This document shows, in pieces, positions 42,584 to 53,649 of a stretch of 64,000 nt of DNA. Within the stretch, counting starts at the first letter, position 1; each line of letters starts with the position of its first letter. The translations under genes and the position numbers were made by a program. This DNA is from Kuschelorhynchus macadamiae (Eukaryota; Arthropoda; Insecta; Coleoptera; Curculionidae): positions 1 through 64,000 of the forward strand of contig JAUTXW010000599.1 of the NCBI GenBank assembly GCA_030620095.1. Reading direction: 5' to 3'. Under the pieces are notes generated by a model. The model saw nothing but the letters and a program-made list of their open reading frames with translations, was not told the origin of the DNA and did not search any database.

Positions 42584-43830
42584 TTTTTATTAGGGAGTTG
42601 CTCTAGGTATGTTTCGGCTTTTTAGGCCTTTCTCAAGAGACAATTCAGTTAATAATAAACTAAAAACGTGCTATATCTAAGGGTTTGTATAATGCAAATT
42701 AATTTTATCGCCTACCTATTTAATTTTTTTTTACACTTCTTTTGTTGGTTCTTAGAAGGCTGTCTATAATTGGTGTAAATTAGAAATTTTGTTGGTCATT
42801 TGTTGTAAGTGGATTTGTTGATAAAGTTATTTTTATTTTAAGTTGTTCTAAAAGATCCAAACGTTCACCTTTATTTTTTTGGTGGCAATAAAGTAGTAAT
42901 TAAACCAGTCTTTTTACATTATGTAAAATAGAGTTGCTGCGTTCCTTTACTCTTGTTTTAATATTTGTACCCGTTTGCCCAAAAAAGACAGTTTCACAGT
43001 CCTTACATTTAACTTTGTACACACCCGATATATTGTACTGATCAACTTTTTCTTTATTATTAATTAAAACACCTAAATTTTATTTGTTAACAGAAATTGT
43101 GTTGCAACCTAATCCATTATGTTAATTTGATATTTTGTCACTATAGGTTGGAATATAATTCAAACATCTAAAATTTTTTTGTTCTTTTAAAATTAGATTA
43201 ACTTTTTAGATATAAATATAAAAAGAATTAAAAAGCAACTTAAATTTAACATGTACATGAAACCAGTAACAACGGGCACAAAATCTGTAATAGATAACAT
43301 AAAATAAAAAATTAAAAACACAAAATTCTTAAAAAACAATTTTATAGTGTTACGCCTCAAGGAACAAAAAACTTTCTAAAATATAGTGACAAAATATACA
43401 ATAAACTTAGTATATTAGGTTGTTACTAATTGTAAGGATTATGAAGCTAGGCAAATGGGTAAAAATATTAAAACAAAATATTTTACATAACGTTAAAAAC
43501 ATAGGTTTATTTCCTCAATGTATAAAATAACAACCATTTTTTTGCCACTAATAATTTAATATTACATCAAAAATATTAAGGTAATCGTTTGGATCTTCTA
43601 GAACAACTTAAAATAAAAAATCTTTATCAACAAATCATCTCCTAACAAAATTTCCAAAATGCACCAATAAACGACAGCCTTCTAAGAATCAATAATATAA
43701 ATGTAAAAACTCCATTTTAAATAGTTAGGCAATACATTAATTTGCTTTTTACAAACCCTTAGATATAGTTTCTAAAAATACGTAGAGTAGCTCTCTAATA
43801 AAAACGTAAAACATTAAAAAGCTAAAGTTT
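42584..43830. repeat. Inverted pair of Penelope-like 3' ends
   Basis: 42584-43080 and 43390-43830 are inverted, diverged copies. Shared blocks (one strand) include GAGAGCTACTCTA/GGGAGTTGCTCTA, ATATCTAAGGGTTTGTA, TTCTTAGAAGGCTGTC, TTGTTGATAAAG and AAGTTGTTCTA(A/G)AAGATCCAAACG. The left copy encodes the GIY-YIG block on the minus strand. The right copy has only a degraded version on plus (around 43440-43500). Spacer about 300 bp. Confidence 0.7.
42780..43080 (-). pseudogene. GIY-YIG domain of a Penelope-like element
   Basis: The minus strand reads LGVLINNKEKVDQYNISGVY, then KVKCKDCETVFFGQTGTNIK and TRVKERSNSILHNVKR. SGVYKVKC takes the GIY position and VFFGQTGT the YIG position. The Cys pair KCKDC is typical of these elements. 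The RT part is absent. The tail at about 42600-42660 contains TCTTGAGAAAGGCCTAAAAA and GCCGAAAC, which also fits a Penelope-like end. Confidence 0.7.
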
Positions 43831-43930
43831 TTTTTCACTTAAAAGCCATTATTAATTAGTACATTATTTTATCTACGATCGTGAGATAAGAAGCCATTAC
43901 CGCACTGATTTTAGTTAGGCAATGTTAGAT

Positions 43931-43952
43931 ATTACCACACTAGTGCGGTAAT
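43931..43952. promoter_or_regulatory. Candidate tyrosine-recombinase site near the Crypton-like gene
   Basis: ATTACCACACTAGTGCGGTA plus AT forms a 22-bp inverted repeat with one mismatch pair around CTAG. A further half-site ATTACCGCACTGA lies at 43896-43908. It sits about 140 bp beyond the 3' end of the recombinase-like gene. A short palindrome is the kind of site such enzymes use, but no experimental link exists. Confidence 0.35.
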
Positions 43953-44089
43953 GATATCTACTAATGTTAAAATTAAAACAGAATTAAAGAAAATAAGTTT
44001 ATTTTCGTTTAAAATACAGCGTTACAAACTATTTATTGTAAATATTAATTACATAACTATTGCAGTTATGTAAATTAATACTAAAATAA

Positions 44090-44954
44090 TGACCGCCATC
44101 CCCCGTACCTCTACTGTCAAAATATCCACTCCGGTGTTGGCTTATAGTGATGTAGAAGACGTTCTAAAGCAGTGTCCGGTATATTGCTCTGGATTGGATA
44201 ATTTTAAAAACAAAGCAATAGTCTTAGGTATTCCTCCAAAAGTGTTTATTCCCACTGGCTGTTTTGTACGTTTACCGTTCTTATTATAGCACACGAAAAA
44301 ACGACCATGATCAACGTCTTTAGGGCGTAACTTGATGTAATTTCGAACAATTTCCAACATATCTAAACCTTTAATGTCTTCTGATGTTACAAAAAACTCT
44401 AATGCCCAAAGAGAGAGGATGATTTTTGAATTTATGGATAGATCATTAAAATAGGCTGGAGACCTTCTCACTAGAGATAGTTTTATGTTCTTTTCTTTAC
44501 ACCATTTCTGATACCGGGAGTAGGCCAAGCAAACTCATATTTTGCCCGTGATTTTTCGGGCAGAAGACTGGAAATATTTGATAGGTAATCTTTTCACGAA
44601 AATGATATATCTGTTAATTTCCATTGGGGTGAACGTTTTGGACTTTTTTGCTCTGTAACTTTGCGATTATCGTTTTAAATATGCCCTAATTTATAATAGG
44701 TTTCGTTACTAATATTTTCTTTAATAACAAACGTACTCTTTAACATCGAATGGTGTGCCTATAATGAGGAAGATTTGTACTTTTCTGACAACTCTTCAAA
44801 ATAGGCAAGGACATTTTCCGAAAATGAATTAAGATTCTTTTAACTTCGCCGCTAATAATAAATAGTTTATACACAATTTCATAATTTTGTTTTCGAGTGC
44901 TTCAAGAATATTTGGCGGTGTACTATCAACCTCACTTTGATCGCTTAAACTCAT
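44090..44954 (-). pseudogene. Crypton-type tyrosine recombinase, rearranged
   Basis: The start is likely ATG at 44954 (MSLSDQSEVDSTPPNILEAL, then ENKIM). Debris of the N-terminal SAM-like region follows in shifted frames: SENVLAYFEELSEKYKSSS, HHSMLKSTFVIKENIS, RAKKSKTFTPMEINRY. Then SLLPEKSRAKYEFAYSRYQK and WCKEKN follows, which normally stands near the start of such proteins, so the order is disturbed. The catalytic part (44528-44142) includes LEIVRNYIKLRPKDVDHGRF, GINTFGGIPKTIALFLKLSN and the H-x-x-R box PEQYTGHCFRTSSTSL. After a stop, ANTGVDILTVE and a damaged GGW block follow. The final Tyr is not seen. This group includes Crypton-derived genes of animals. Several stops indicate a dead copy. 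Confidence 0.75.
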
Positions 44955-44959
44955 TTTAA

Positions 44960-45950
44960 GAAAAAATAACTAACTTTAAGAAAGAAATTTAGGCAAAACA
45001 ATTTATTTTCAATATAAATGTGACAGCATACAGAATTATGGTGTCGCCTGACGTGCCGATTATGCTGTTTTGTTTTTTCCTGGCATTCGCGATAAGTTGT
45101 TTTAACCGCGGTATTAGATACTGATATTGGGCAATACAAACAGTTAAATGATGGAAGTGTTTTGTGATTGGTTGCAGCCCGATGATTTCTATTATCCGCG
45201 GCATAGGTAATCAATAACATTATCTAACTAAAATCCATTTTGTAATAAAGAAATTATTTGTTAGTCGTCGAAAACTTCCAAATCTTTTTCTCTATGTAAC
45301 GTTTTCCTAGTATTTAATAGATAAGTAGTCAATTGTCAAGTCATAGTTTTTAACCATTTAGGCAAATTAATGATTCATTGTTTTAACGAAGCAGAAAACC
45401 CATTTGCTTTTAGCACCTTTTGAATCATCTTAATCCCCACAAATATATACTGGTGGAAAAGCTAACAATTTTATATTGGCTACATTACGATGTTTTAGGG
45501 CCTAGTTTATAACCCCGATTATACAGGATCGACCATATGGGGGAAACAAACAACCGCATTATGGGATTTTATTGTGGTCTTGATTCTCTGTTTTTCTGTT
45601 TATTTACGAGTTTATTCAAATTTTGGAGCCGGTCGGAAATGGAAAGGACAAAAGAGCAAAAGGGGGACGCCAGGGACAGGTGGACTGTCTTTTATTATGA
45701 TGAAGCGCCCCTTTTGCATTAATGCGCCTGTCTCAACGTCATAATTTATTTCGGCGCGAAATTATTCTCTATTCTAATTTAAATTGTTTAGAAATTAAAT
45801 AAGATATAATGGGTATTTCTTTAAGCGATGAACGTGTTTTTATGCATAATAAGATGTTTAGTTTCTTTTTATATGATAATTTCAAATAAAATTTCAGAAT
45901 AAATTAAATTACAGAAAGATGCAAAGTATGCTTTGACATACGTGTTTATT
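44960..45950. other. No recognisable gene
   Basis: Short open frames on both strands (for example 44951-45220 minus and 45537-45722 plus) show no family motifs. A GC-richer patch at about 45530-45730 is not explained. Confidence 0.4.
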
Positions 45951-45954
45951 ACAA

Positions 45955-46175
45955 TGCCGCCCATAGCTGGGATTTTAATCCAATTGACTTTTGTGTTTGG
46001 GGCTACATGAAATCAAATGTTTATTATGAAAGAATCAATTATGGGAACAGATTGTAGACTAACTAGATTAAAAAATGAAGAAATCTTTTTTATGATTAGA
46101 CAGTCCTTCATTTAACATATTTCAAAATGCATCGTGGTCAAGGGTGGCCATGTTGAACATTTGTTATCTAAAGGA
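45955..46175 (+). pseudogene. Tc1/mariner transposase, C-terminal tail
   Basis: Plus-strand frames read DFNPIDFCVWGYMKSNVYYE and, after frameshifts, ISKCIVVKGGHVEHLL. These are the 'LDLNPIDFFLWGYLKxxVY' and 'CIxxxGGHFEHLL' blocks at the end of insect mariner-like transposases. About 150 bp further on, at 46305-46335, lies an end-like block AAGGTGTTCCATTTAAAAAA, probably the 3' terminal repeat of this or a related copy. Confidence 0.7.
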
Positions 46176-46439
46176 TACCTATTCCATTTCTAATGTTTTA
46201 TTTAAATATGTTTTATTATTGATGGAAAATAAACAATATATACTTTTTAATTGTCCCAGTTTTTTCTATGAAATATTATTCATGGTTTTACGTCTTATTT
46301 TACAAGGTGTTCCATTTAAAAAAATGAAGTAGTGTCCGATAACTTTTTGACCTGACCCTGTATACTAATCTGAAGACGGAATTGAGTTATACGGGAAAAG
46401 TTATATAAGAAACAAATTTCACATTTTCGATAAGTTATA

Positions 46440-46640
46440 CGATGGTTGAGATACGAGGGGTGCCTGAAAATGCACCATTTTCAATTTAGCCCTGTATCTT
46501 AAAAAATAAAAGGCCTATGAAAATTTTGTTAACGGCGCCTTTAGTTTTACGAAAAAATAGCACACTGTCGCGAAAACATCAACTTTCTATCTATAACTAT
46601 CTAATAACGGAGACATGAAATGGGACACCCTGTACATTTT
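46440..46640. repeat. Diverged copy of the 2683-3880 foldback arm
   Basis: It contains GAGATACGAGGGGTGCC, GCCCTGTATCTTAAAAAATA, GGCCTATGAAAATTTTGTTA and GGGACACCCTGTACATTTTG in the same order as the right arm at 3560-3775. Only one arm is present. Confidence 0.75.
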
Positions 46641-47147
46641 GCAATTGAGGGTTCCATACAATTGCTCATAAAAAAGTTAAAGTACTTTTAAACTTCAAGT
46701 AGTATTGCAAGTAGCTCAACCTTTCAGCTGCAAAAAAGTAAATATCAGGTTATTTTTTCTCTCCCTAAAAACCCGACGAAATTATAGGTGTGAAGTTAGC
46801 AACGATTTTGCCAGAAACGTTTCCGTGGCTGGCGATTCGGTACACTGTTTTTGTAGAGCGGCCAAGTTTCATAAGTAGATGATAAAAATTTTAAAAAATA
46901 TTAAATAGAATCAAAATTAAAGTTATTACTTTAACACCCTGTATCTTTGTTAACATTTGCTTTCGGAATAGGACATTTTGCTAGATCAGCCATATCAAAC
47001 ATGCGGCCCAGTGAGCATTTTTCTGCGGCCCAAATCAGTTTTGAAAACAGCCAGATAATGCGGCCCGCGAACGATTGGTATAATAAAATGAACAATTGTA
47101 CATAGTGCCATCTATGTTTACAAGGATGAACTACACATACTCCTAAC

Positions 47148-50100
47148 CAGTGATGTGCCGTATAATTTACGTGCATTCTTTACGTAATTTTTTACGTGTA
47201 AAGAATCAATTCTTTACATGACCCAATTTTGATATAAATAATGTAAACAATGTAAACAATTGAAAACAACGTAAAAATGACTAAAAATACAACTTTTTAG
47301 TAAAAATATGAGCTCTGAAATCAAAATGTATATATCAAACATTAAATTAAAACATTGAAATAAAACAAATATATTGTTACTTGTTAGTTGTTACTGTTTA
47401 TATAACATATTACATGTGTATGTGTCATGCAACTTCCCAAACAAAATAAAAATACAGAAAGCAGTTCTGTGATTTGCGAACAAAAACATAAAACTCTGAA
47501 CATAAACATAATTATTCTAATTATAATAAATTATAATATTTTACAGTTGGCACTTATACATTATGATTAATAATCATCACTTTTATTTTTGTCTGATATT
47601 TTCAATGTATAATATACATGTAGAAGTTTCTTAGATCTATCAAAAGTTAGTCTGTTTCGTAACGAAGAATGGACGAATGACCAGTTGGAAAAAACGTTCT
47701 ATTTGAGCTGATGATGCAGGTAACTGAACTAGTTTGATGGCGATCTCTGAGAGGTTTGCATGCATAATTTTTGACATGTTCCAAAATACTACCGGATCTG
47801 TTACGTTTTTATCTCTAAGTATTTTCAATACCCCAGTGTTCTCTTTAAAAGCATGTAAACTTGTAATGCCCTCGGCTTCCAGATTAGTAAATAAAAATTC
47901 ATGAATATCACCAATTTGTAACGTTGACAGTCTAGAGTCGGCGTCCTTATGAAAAACTGGATGTAGGTAAAATGCTGATAACGCATACACATTTAAGGCC
48001 ATTTTTTTTCTTTGTTCAAGTTTTGGCTTTAAATGCACAAAATTCTCAGGGAAAAGATTTAGCCATAGATCGGTAGCCGCAGCCGCTGAGAAATCTGCAC
48101 TTTGCGTTCTATTTATTAATTCGCATACTGGATTAAAAAGGGATATATACTGTCGAATTTGATCTGCAAAATCGTCATCAAAAATTAAAGATTTTACATT
48201 TGGCTTGATTTTCTTAAAATTTGGATCATTCACAATTAAATTTTTCATGATATTTAAATTTTTGATTAAGCAGGCATACGAATCTCTATACGAACACCAT
48301 CTCGTGTCACACGGTAATTTCATCCGTGATCCATTTTGTTGAACAACTGCTCTTTCAAAGTCAGAATGCTTGAATTCTTTTAAAACAACGCTAACTTTTA
48401 TTTTGCAATCTTCGTCCATTATATCTTTTGCCAGAAGATTAGCAGTGTGAGAATTGCAGTTTGAATGCCAAATTTGTACAATTCGACCCATCTTGAGCAT
48501 AGCCGCTGCATTGTCCGATACTACAGCGTAAACTGTAGTATTGTACAGTTGTTTGGCTAACTGAATAGACTCTTCGACAATCTCAGAGAGCTTTTCTCCA
48601 GTTTCTGAATCGCCAGTCAAATCCCAAGTATTAAGAAAAGCTTGAGAACCACCGGCATTATGAAGCATAGATACAACTGTTTTTGCATTGCTTGAAGAAT
48701 TTTTCCAGCCATCAATAACCAATGTGGAATAAGCATTAAGTGATTTAGCGTTGTTGTCAATGCATATTTGGTATACATTATCTAATAACGTAGTGGATAA
48801 TACCTTACGACTTGGTATTTTTAGCGAATATGCATACGCTAAAAAGCTTAGTGACAAAATTCTTAAAATGATAGATTCTACAACGCTAAGTGGTATGCTG
48901 CAGCCAAAAAAAAAGTTTGCTAAAGCATAATTTATATCCCCGATTTCTTTAGGATTAGTATGGTCAAGAAAATTATATAATTTGTTTGTCTTTTCCAACG
49001 TAGTTTTGCGGTGGTAAGTTTTTGATCTATTTGATCCTTTTAATGATACTATACCAGATGATGTCGATGTCAGCGCCCCACAGGAACTTGCTGATGCGAT
49101 GGAATCTGGCCTGTCATCTACTGATTGTTGTACAACTGATGCTTACTGATGAAGCTCAGGCTTAGCGGTATCCTAAAATTATGTAATTAAATTTAAATAT
49201 TTGATATTGACATATGTTTTCCAACTTACATTTTCACCATCCGGATGATCCATTAAAATCATAGATCCATGCATTGTGTCGAATAATACATTTGCATCTT
49301 CTGACAGTTCTGAGGCTGACCTGATTAGCTGGTTGGTTTTTATCTGAAGAAATAGTCTCTATATATATAATCTGTCTCTGATGCGATTAGATTGTATCAA
49401 TTCGCACTCAGACTCATTCTCATTTAGCTCATTATTTTGACTTGTCATTTCTGTCGATACTAAGCTTAAAAATGTTACATTTACGCTGCTTGATTTCTTT
49501 CGGCAAATGATTCTAAAAGGAAAGCATTTTTTCTATTATACCAAGTGCGGAAAATCAATTACATATTGTTTTTGAAATATTCCAATTGAAATATTCAGAT
49601 TTTGCTGTAAAAATCTATACCATCCAACTTATAAAGTGGATTAATATCTTAATCTAATGGTGTCTCTGATGGTATATATTTTAAATTAAATATAATTGAT
49701 TTTTTTTATAAGCTGTTTTGCTTTAAGTTAAATAACATAGATTTTATAGATCGTCAAAATCTTAAAATCCCAATTTTCAAACTCGAATGGATAAAATATA
49801 ATTGATTTTTTAATGTTTTTTGTGTTACAGAATGTATGGAAGAATCAATATACAAAAAAAAAGTTTATTTTTGCTCGACAACTTTTTTCACGCACCCTGT
49901 ATGTGCGTGTCATAATTTATTACTAATAAATAGTGTATAAAGATGCCCTAAAAACGAAAGGGCGTACTTATTAATAATCTTAAAAAGCTAAAAGTTTGTG
50001 CAATAGAGAGGTATTTTATTTAACAAAAACCCTGTATCTTAATTATTAAAGCCGCTCTGGGAAGTCTGTTTACGTTATTTTTTATTTTTTCCAAAAAGAT

Positions 50101-50670
50101 AACGTCAATAACATCATTACAAATTATAACTTAAAATAGTTTTCTCCTAACTAATATTTTCCGATAGAGCCTGTAAAAATATCCAAAATAGGACACCCTG
50201 TTCAATCACTAATTAAGAGATATAAAATAACATTATAAACTTACCTGTGTGCCTTTAGCTTAGCAACTGCAATATTAGCCAAGGTTTTCAAGCATATTTG
50301 GCAAGTTGCAGAATATTATATTGCTTGCTTTCACTAGAACGAACTGTAGCTCCTCATAAATAGTATTATTTATTTTCCTACCTGGCTTGTTCATGTTATG
50401 CTTTGGTTATTCACAGTTTATTTTAAAAACTGAAAAGACAACACAAGGCTAAAAATTTGTAAAAAACGTTTTATCTTTATGGCAAAACAAATGCAACAGG
50501 CTTGTGCTATGTTGTTAAAATGTAAACACAAAAAACATAACCTCAAACTGAATATTATTCATTATTTACAATGATTACATTGTTTTAGTTATTTACATTA
50601 TTTTCGTCTTTACACGTAAACAATGTAAATAATGAAAAATGTATTATTTACGCGTAAAGGCACATCCCTG
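47148..50670 (-). mobile_element. DUF659-type hAT element inserted in family A hAT
   Basis: The ends CAGTGATGTGCC (47148) and GGCACATCCCTG (50670) form an 11 of 12 inverted repeat. CTCCTAAC occurs directly on both sides (47140-47147 and 50671-50678). The 3.5 kb element carries a hAT transposase on minus at its left. The right third (49330-50650) is non-coding and holds several ACCCTGTAT blocks (about 49895, 50030, 50195), perhaps from further small insertions. Both ends contain TTACGTGTAAA/TTTACGCGTAAA-like subterminal words. Confidence 0.9.
47568..49320 (-). pseudogene. hAT transposase with DUF659 domain, one intron
   Basis: From 49320 the minus strand reads RSASELSEDANVLFDTMHGS and MILMDHPDGEN. 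A 57-bp intron (49229-49173; GTAAGTTGG ... AATTTTAG) follows, then DTAKPELHQ and a TAA at about 49144. The reading continues ASVVQQSVDDRPDSIASASS without a shift. The main open frame (48998-47640) holds ALANFFFGCSIPLSVVES, the DUF659 block STLVIDGWKNSSSNAKTVVS and SDNAAAMLKMGRIVQIWHSN (second catalytic Asp), then DTRWCSYRDSYACL. The hAT C-terminus is PASSAQIERFFQL. There a frameshift moves the end NWSFVHSSLRN to another frame, with a stop at 47568. One stop and one frameshift separate it from an intact gene. No BED finger was recognised. Confidence 0.85.
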
Positions 50671-50925
50671 CTCCTAACCTAACCTAAAGCCAAACGTTAT
50701 CTGGCTTGTTCCATGAAATTCTATCGCGCAAAAACACAGATGACGCTATCTGAACATTCTGGAAAGAACTCGAGAAATCACAATCCTTATATAAGCCGTG
50801 TTCGATTGAGTTCAGTCGTTCATTGCTTAGTCAGTTATGTCAGTGATAGAGTTTCGATTATGCTGCCCTTATTGTTACAACACTTAACAGTCTTATTATA
50901 ATTTATTTCGGATACGGTTTTTAAC

Positions 50926-51330
50926 ATGTCTCTTTCAAAACCAAGTGGAAGTAAGAGGAAACTTGTAGATGAGCATCGTATCTTTCAAGAAAAGTGGGAA
51001 TTAGAGTTTTTTTGCTGTGAAGTGAAAGAAAAAATTATTTGCTTGATTTGTAATAGTACAGTCGGTGTCCCAGAATTATATAATCTAAAACGTCACTATG
51101 ATATTCATAAAATTATGTTTGACAAGTATACAGGCATGGTCAGAAACGAAAAGTTAAATAAGTTAAAATCACGGTTGAAAGATCCTTATGTTTACACGTC
51201 CAAAGCAAGAAAATGAATCTGTCCTTCAAGCAAGCTACGTACTGTCGGAGTTGATCGCGAAACACTCAAAACCATTTGTTTCTTTATAAAAGAAGGCCTT
51301 GTTCCTGAAGGCATTTCAAAATATATCGTT
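50926..51330 (+). pseudogene. hAT family A copy 2 transposase, 5' part
   Basis: ATG at 50926: MSLSKPSGSKRKLVDEHRIF, then the BED finger LICNSTVGVPELYNLKRHYD. The frame is lost after KLNKLKSRLK (51176). The next piece, about VLQASYVLSELIAKHSKPF, is readable in other frames up to the copia insertion at 51330. The last readable codons FQNISL join precisely to SRNTVAERV after the copia element. This shows where the retrotransposon landed and that its target duplication is TCGTT. Confidence 0.9.
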
Positions 51331-51577
51331 TGTTAAAATTGTTAATCAATTGCTTTAAAAATATTAATTTCATATGTGTTTGTTTAGACCATTTACCGGC
51401 AAGATATGTGTGAGAGCGCCGAGTCGCCTAAATTGCTATATAAGCGTTTTTGTTAATCTGTGTTTAAACGAAACCAATTTTAATTTGCAGTTGTTCAATA
51501 GAGTTCTTTCAGAAAGGTTTTTGTTTCATTTATTAACTTTAATTCGCAACAAACCACCACCCTTCCAGCAAATATAT
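51331..51577 (+). repeat. 5' LTR of copia copy 1
   Basis: It differs from the 3' LTR by a deletion of about 13 bp after TTTAGAC (ACTAAGTTACGGCTGGCGG present only in the 3' LTR) and by a short difference at the end (CCAGCAAATATAT against CCAGCAAAATTCTTAACA). Elsewhere the two are nearly the same. TATATAAGCG at about 51440 is the candidate TATA box. Confidence 0.9.
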
Positions 51578-51594
51578 AGGTTATGCTAACCCAA
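51578..51594 (+). other. Primer-binding site candidate
   Basis: AGGTTATGCTAACCC directly follows the LTR. The first eight bases match the primer sites of copia-type elements that use an internal stretch of initiator tRNA-Met. Confidence 0.5.
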
Positions 51595-51696
51595 TTTTTT
51601 ATTGTGAGCAAAAGTTTTTTGTTGCGCGGCGTCGAGTCGGGTGTGGCAAGTTAGTTGTGTAAACATTCGATAACGTGAAAGCGTGAACAATAAAAA

Positions 51697-52460
51697 ATGG
51701 AAAGTGAAAAACCAAGAATTGAAAAGCTTAGGGATGCGGACAACTGGCAGCAATGGCAGTTTGTTGTGAGTACGTTGCTGGATAGTGAGGATGCTCTGGG
51801 AGTTTGCGATGGAACCTTCGTAAAGCCAGAAAGCACAGACCAGAACTACGATCAACAATTACGAAAGTGGACAAAGGCAGATCGGTTAGCGAGGAAAACC
51901 ATTGTGACCACTGTGGAGGCGAAACCATTGCAGTTATTGATGAATTGTGAAGGTGCCAGGGAAATGTGGGTCAAGTTACACAGCGTGTATGACTTGAAAT
52001 CGGACGAAAGTTTGGGATTAATTCAAAAGCAATTTTTTGAATTAAAATGGGACTCGTCACTAAACATTGCAGGGCATATTTCAAAATTGGAACAAATGGC
52101 AAGCAAAATGAAAAAATCAACAGTTCAATACCAGATTCAATGTTGATGGCAAGAATTTTATCAATTTTGCCAGTCAAATTTAATCATTTCCATAATGGGA
52201 ATATGGATCGTCAAAGCGTAACATTGAAACACTTACAACTCGTTTTATGACTGAAGAGTTACGTCTTCAAAAGAGTGAATCAGAAATTAACGAATGACAA
52301 CCGCGTTAGTGACAAAAACTCAATTTCATCCTAAGAACAAGAAGGCGCAGGTGGTTAAAGTGTTTTACATGTGGAAAAGCGGGACATTTTCAGCAAAATC
52401 AAAAAGGCATTTGGAAAAGGATTGTTTATCAAATGCCAGTGCACAAATGCAAACAGACGA
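51697..52460 (+). pseudogene. copia copy 1 gag
   Basis: ATG at 51697: MESEKPRIEKLRDADNWQQW, then FVVSTLLDSEDALGVCDGTF (the Gag N-terminal domain of copia polyproteins). LNIAGHISKLEQMASKM ends at a stop at about 52144. The rest is readable in shifted frames, including the zinc knuckle CFTCGKAGHFQQN at about 52360. Gag forms the particle and binds the RNA. Three or more frameshifts are present. Confidence 0.85.
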
Positions 52461-53623
52461 TTCCGGGGAAAGACAAGCGTTTGTAGGAATTAATAATGTG
52501 CAAAACGGCTCTGACATTTGGTTGATTGACTCTGGTGCGACGAATCACATTACGAATCGTAGGGACTGGTTTGTGGAATTTAAAGTTTTTTCAGAGCCTC
52601 ATATGATACGTGTCGGAAACGGGGAGAGTATCGCCGTGTACGGGAGTGGACAAATAAATGTCGAAACGTTGATGGAACTTGGAAACCGGGAGCTCTCTTG
52701 ACGTTTATGCCAAAAATCGCGCGAAACCTTTTTTCGGTAAAATGTGCGGCAAAAAAGGGCGTCGATATGATAAACATAACGGTAAAAATGCATCGTTGGT
52801 CAATAATAAAGTGGTGGCCGTGGGCGAAGAAGCTGAAAATCTTTATCGCAAGGATACGCTATTCCATAAGAGCGCTAATGTTTTATTTCGGAAAAAATAT
52901 GTTTTGTTACTGTGGCATGAGAGATGGCATCAAAATAATAAACACGTGCAAATATATACGTTATGGACTTGAACTAAAAAAGGACAGCGATGTTTGTGAT
53001 GGATGCGCGTACGGGAAAAATTACCGGCAAGCGTTTGGATTTTAGCGCGCTGGTAAAGTTTTAGAAATGATTCATAGCGATGTTTAAAAAAATGAAGTGG
53101 AAGTGTAGGCGGTAATCGATATTATTTACTTTTCAAAGATGATTACACTATATCTGAGTGATTTATTTTATTCAAAATAAATCAGAAAAGTTATATAAGA
53201 AAAAATTTCACATTTTTTAAATGAAATAAAGACGCAATTTACTATCATGTAAAAGGGATTCAAAATGACGGTGGAAAAGAATATGTAAATAAAAATGTGA
53301 AATGTTTGCTTAGCAAAATGGGTATAACACAAACAGTTACAGTACCTTATACTCCGGAACAAAATGGTTTTGTTGAAAGGGAAAATCGAACAATTGTGGA
53401 GTCTGCAAGGTCAATGTTATACTCAAAACCATATCTTCCAAAAGAATTGTGGGCTGAAGCCATGAATACGGCTGTGTATATTTTAAATAGAACAGGGCCT
53501 ACAAGAATTCCTGGAAAAACACCGATAGAAATATGGAGTGGAAAGCAGCCAAAAATTTCGCATTTTAAAATTTTTGGTACCAGTGTTTTGTACACATTCC
53601 AAAAGAAAAAAGGCTCAAGCTAG
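52461..53623 (+). pseudogene. copia copy 1 protease and integrase
   Basis: The protease active-site block is WLIDSGATNHITNRRDW (about 52520-52570; Asp in DSGA). The integrase zinc domain is readable as LWHERWHQNN and DSDVCDGCAYGKN (about 52910-53020, frames shifted). The first catalytic region (HSDV at about 53070) is followed by a damaged stretch. The part with the catalytic Glu is KMGITQTVTVPYTPEQNGFV and ERENRTIVESARSML. Next is KELWAEAMNTAVYILNRT (53297-53623). Many frameshifts and stops occur around 52700-53290. Confidence 0.85.
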
Positions 53624-53649
53624 ATAAAAAGTCAGTTAAAGGCTATTTT

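Noticed and set aside
45537..45722. GC-richer 61-codon open frame
   Set aside because: No protein similarity recognised and no splice or start support; left as unexplained patch.
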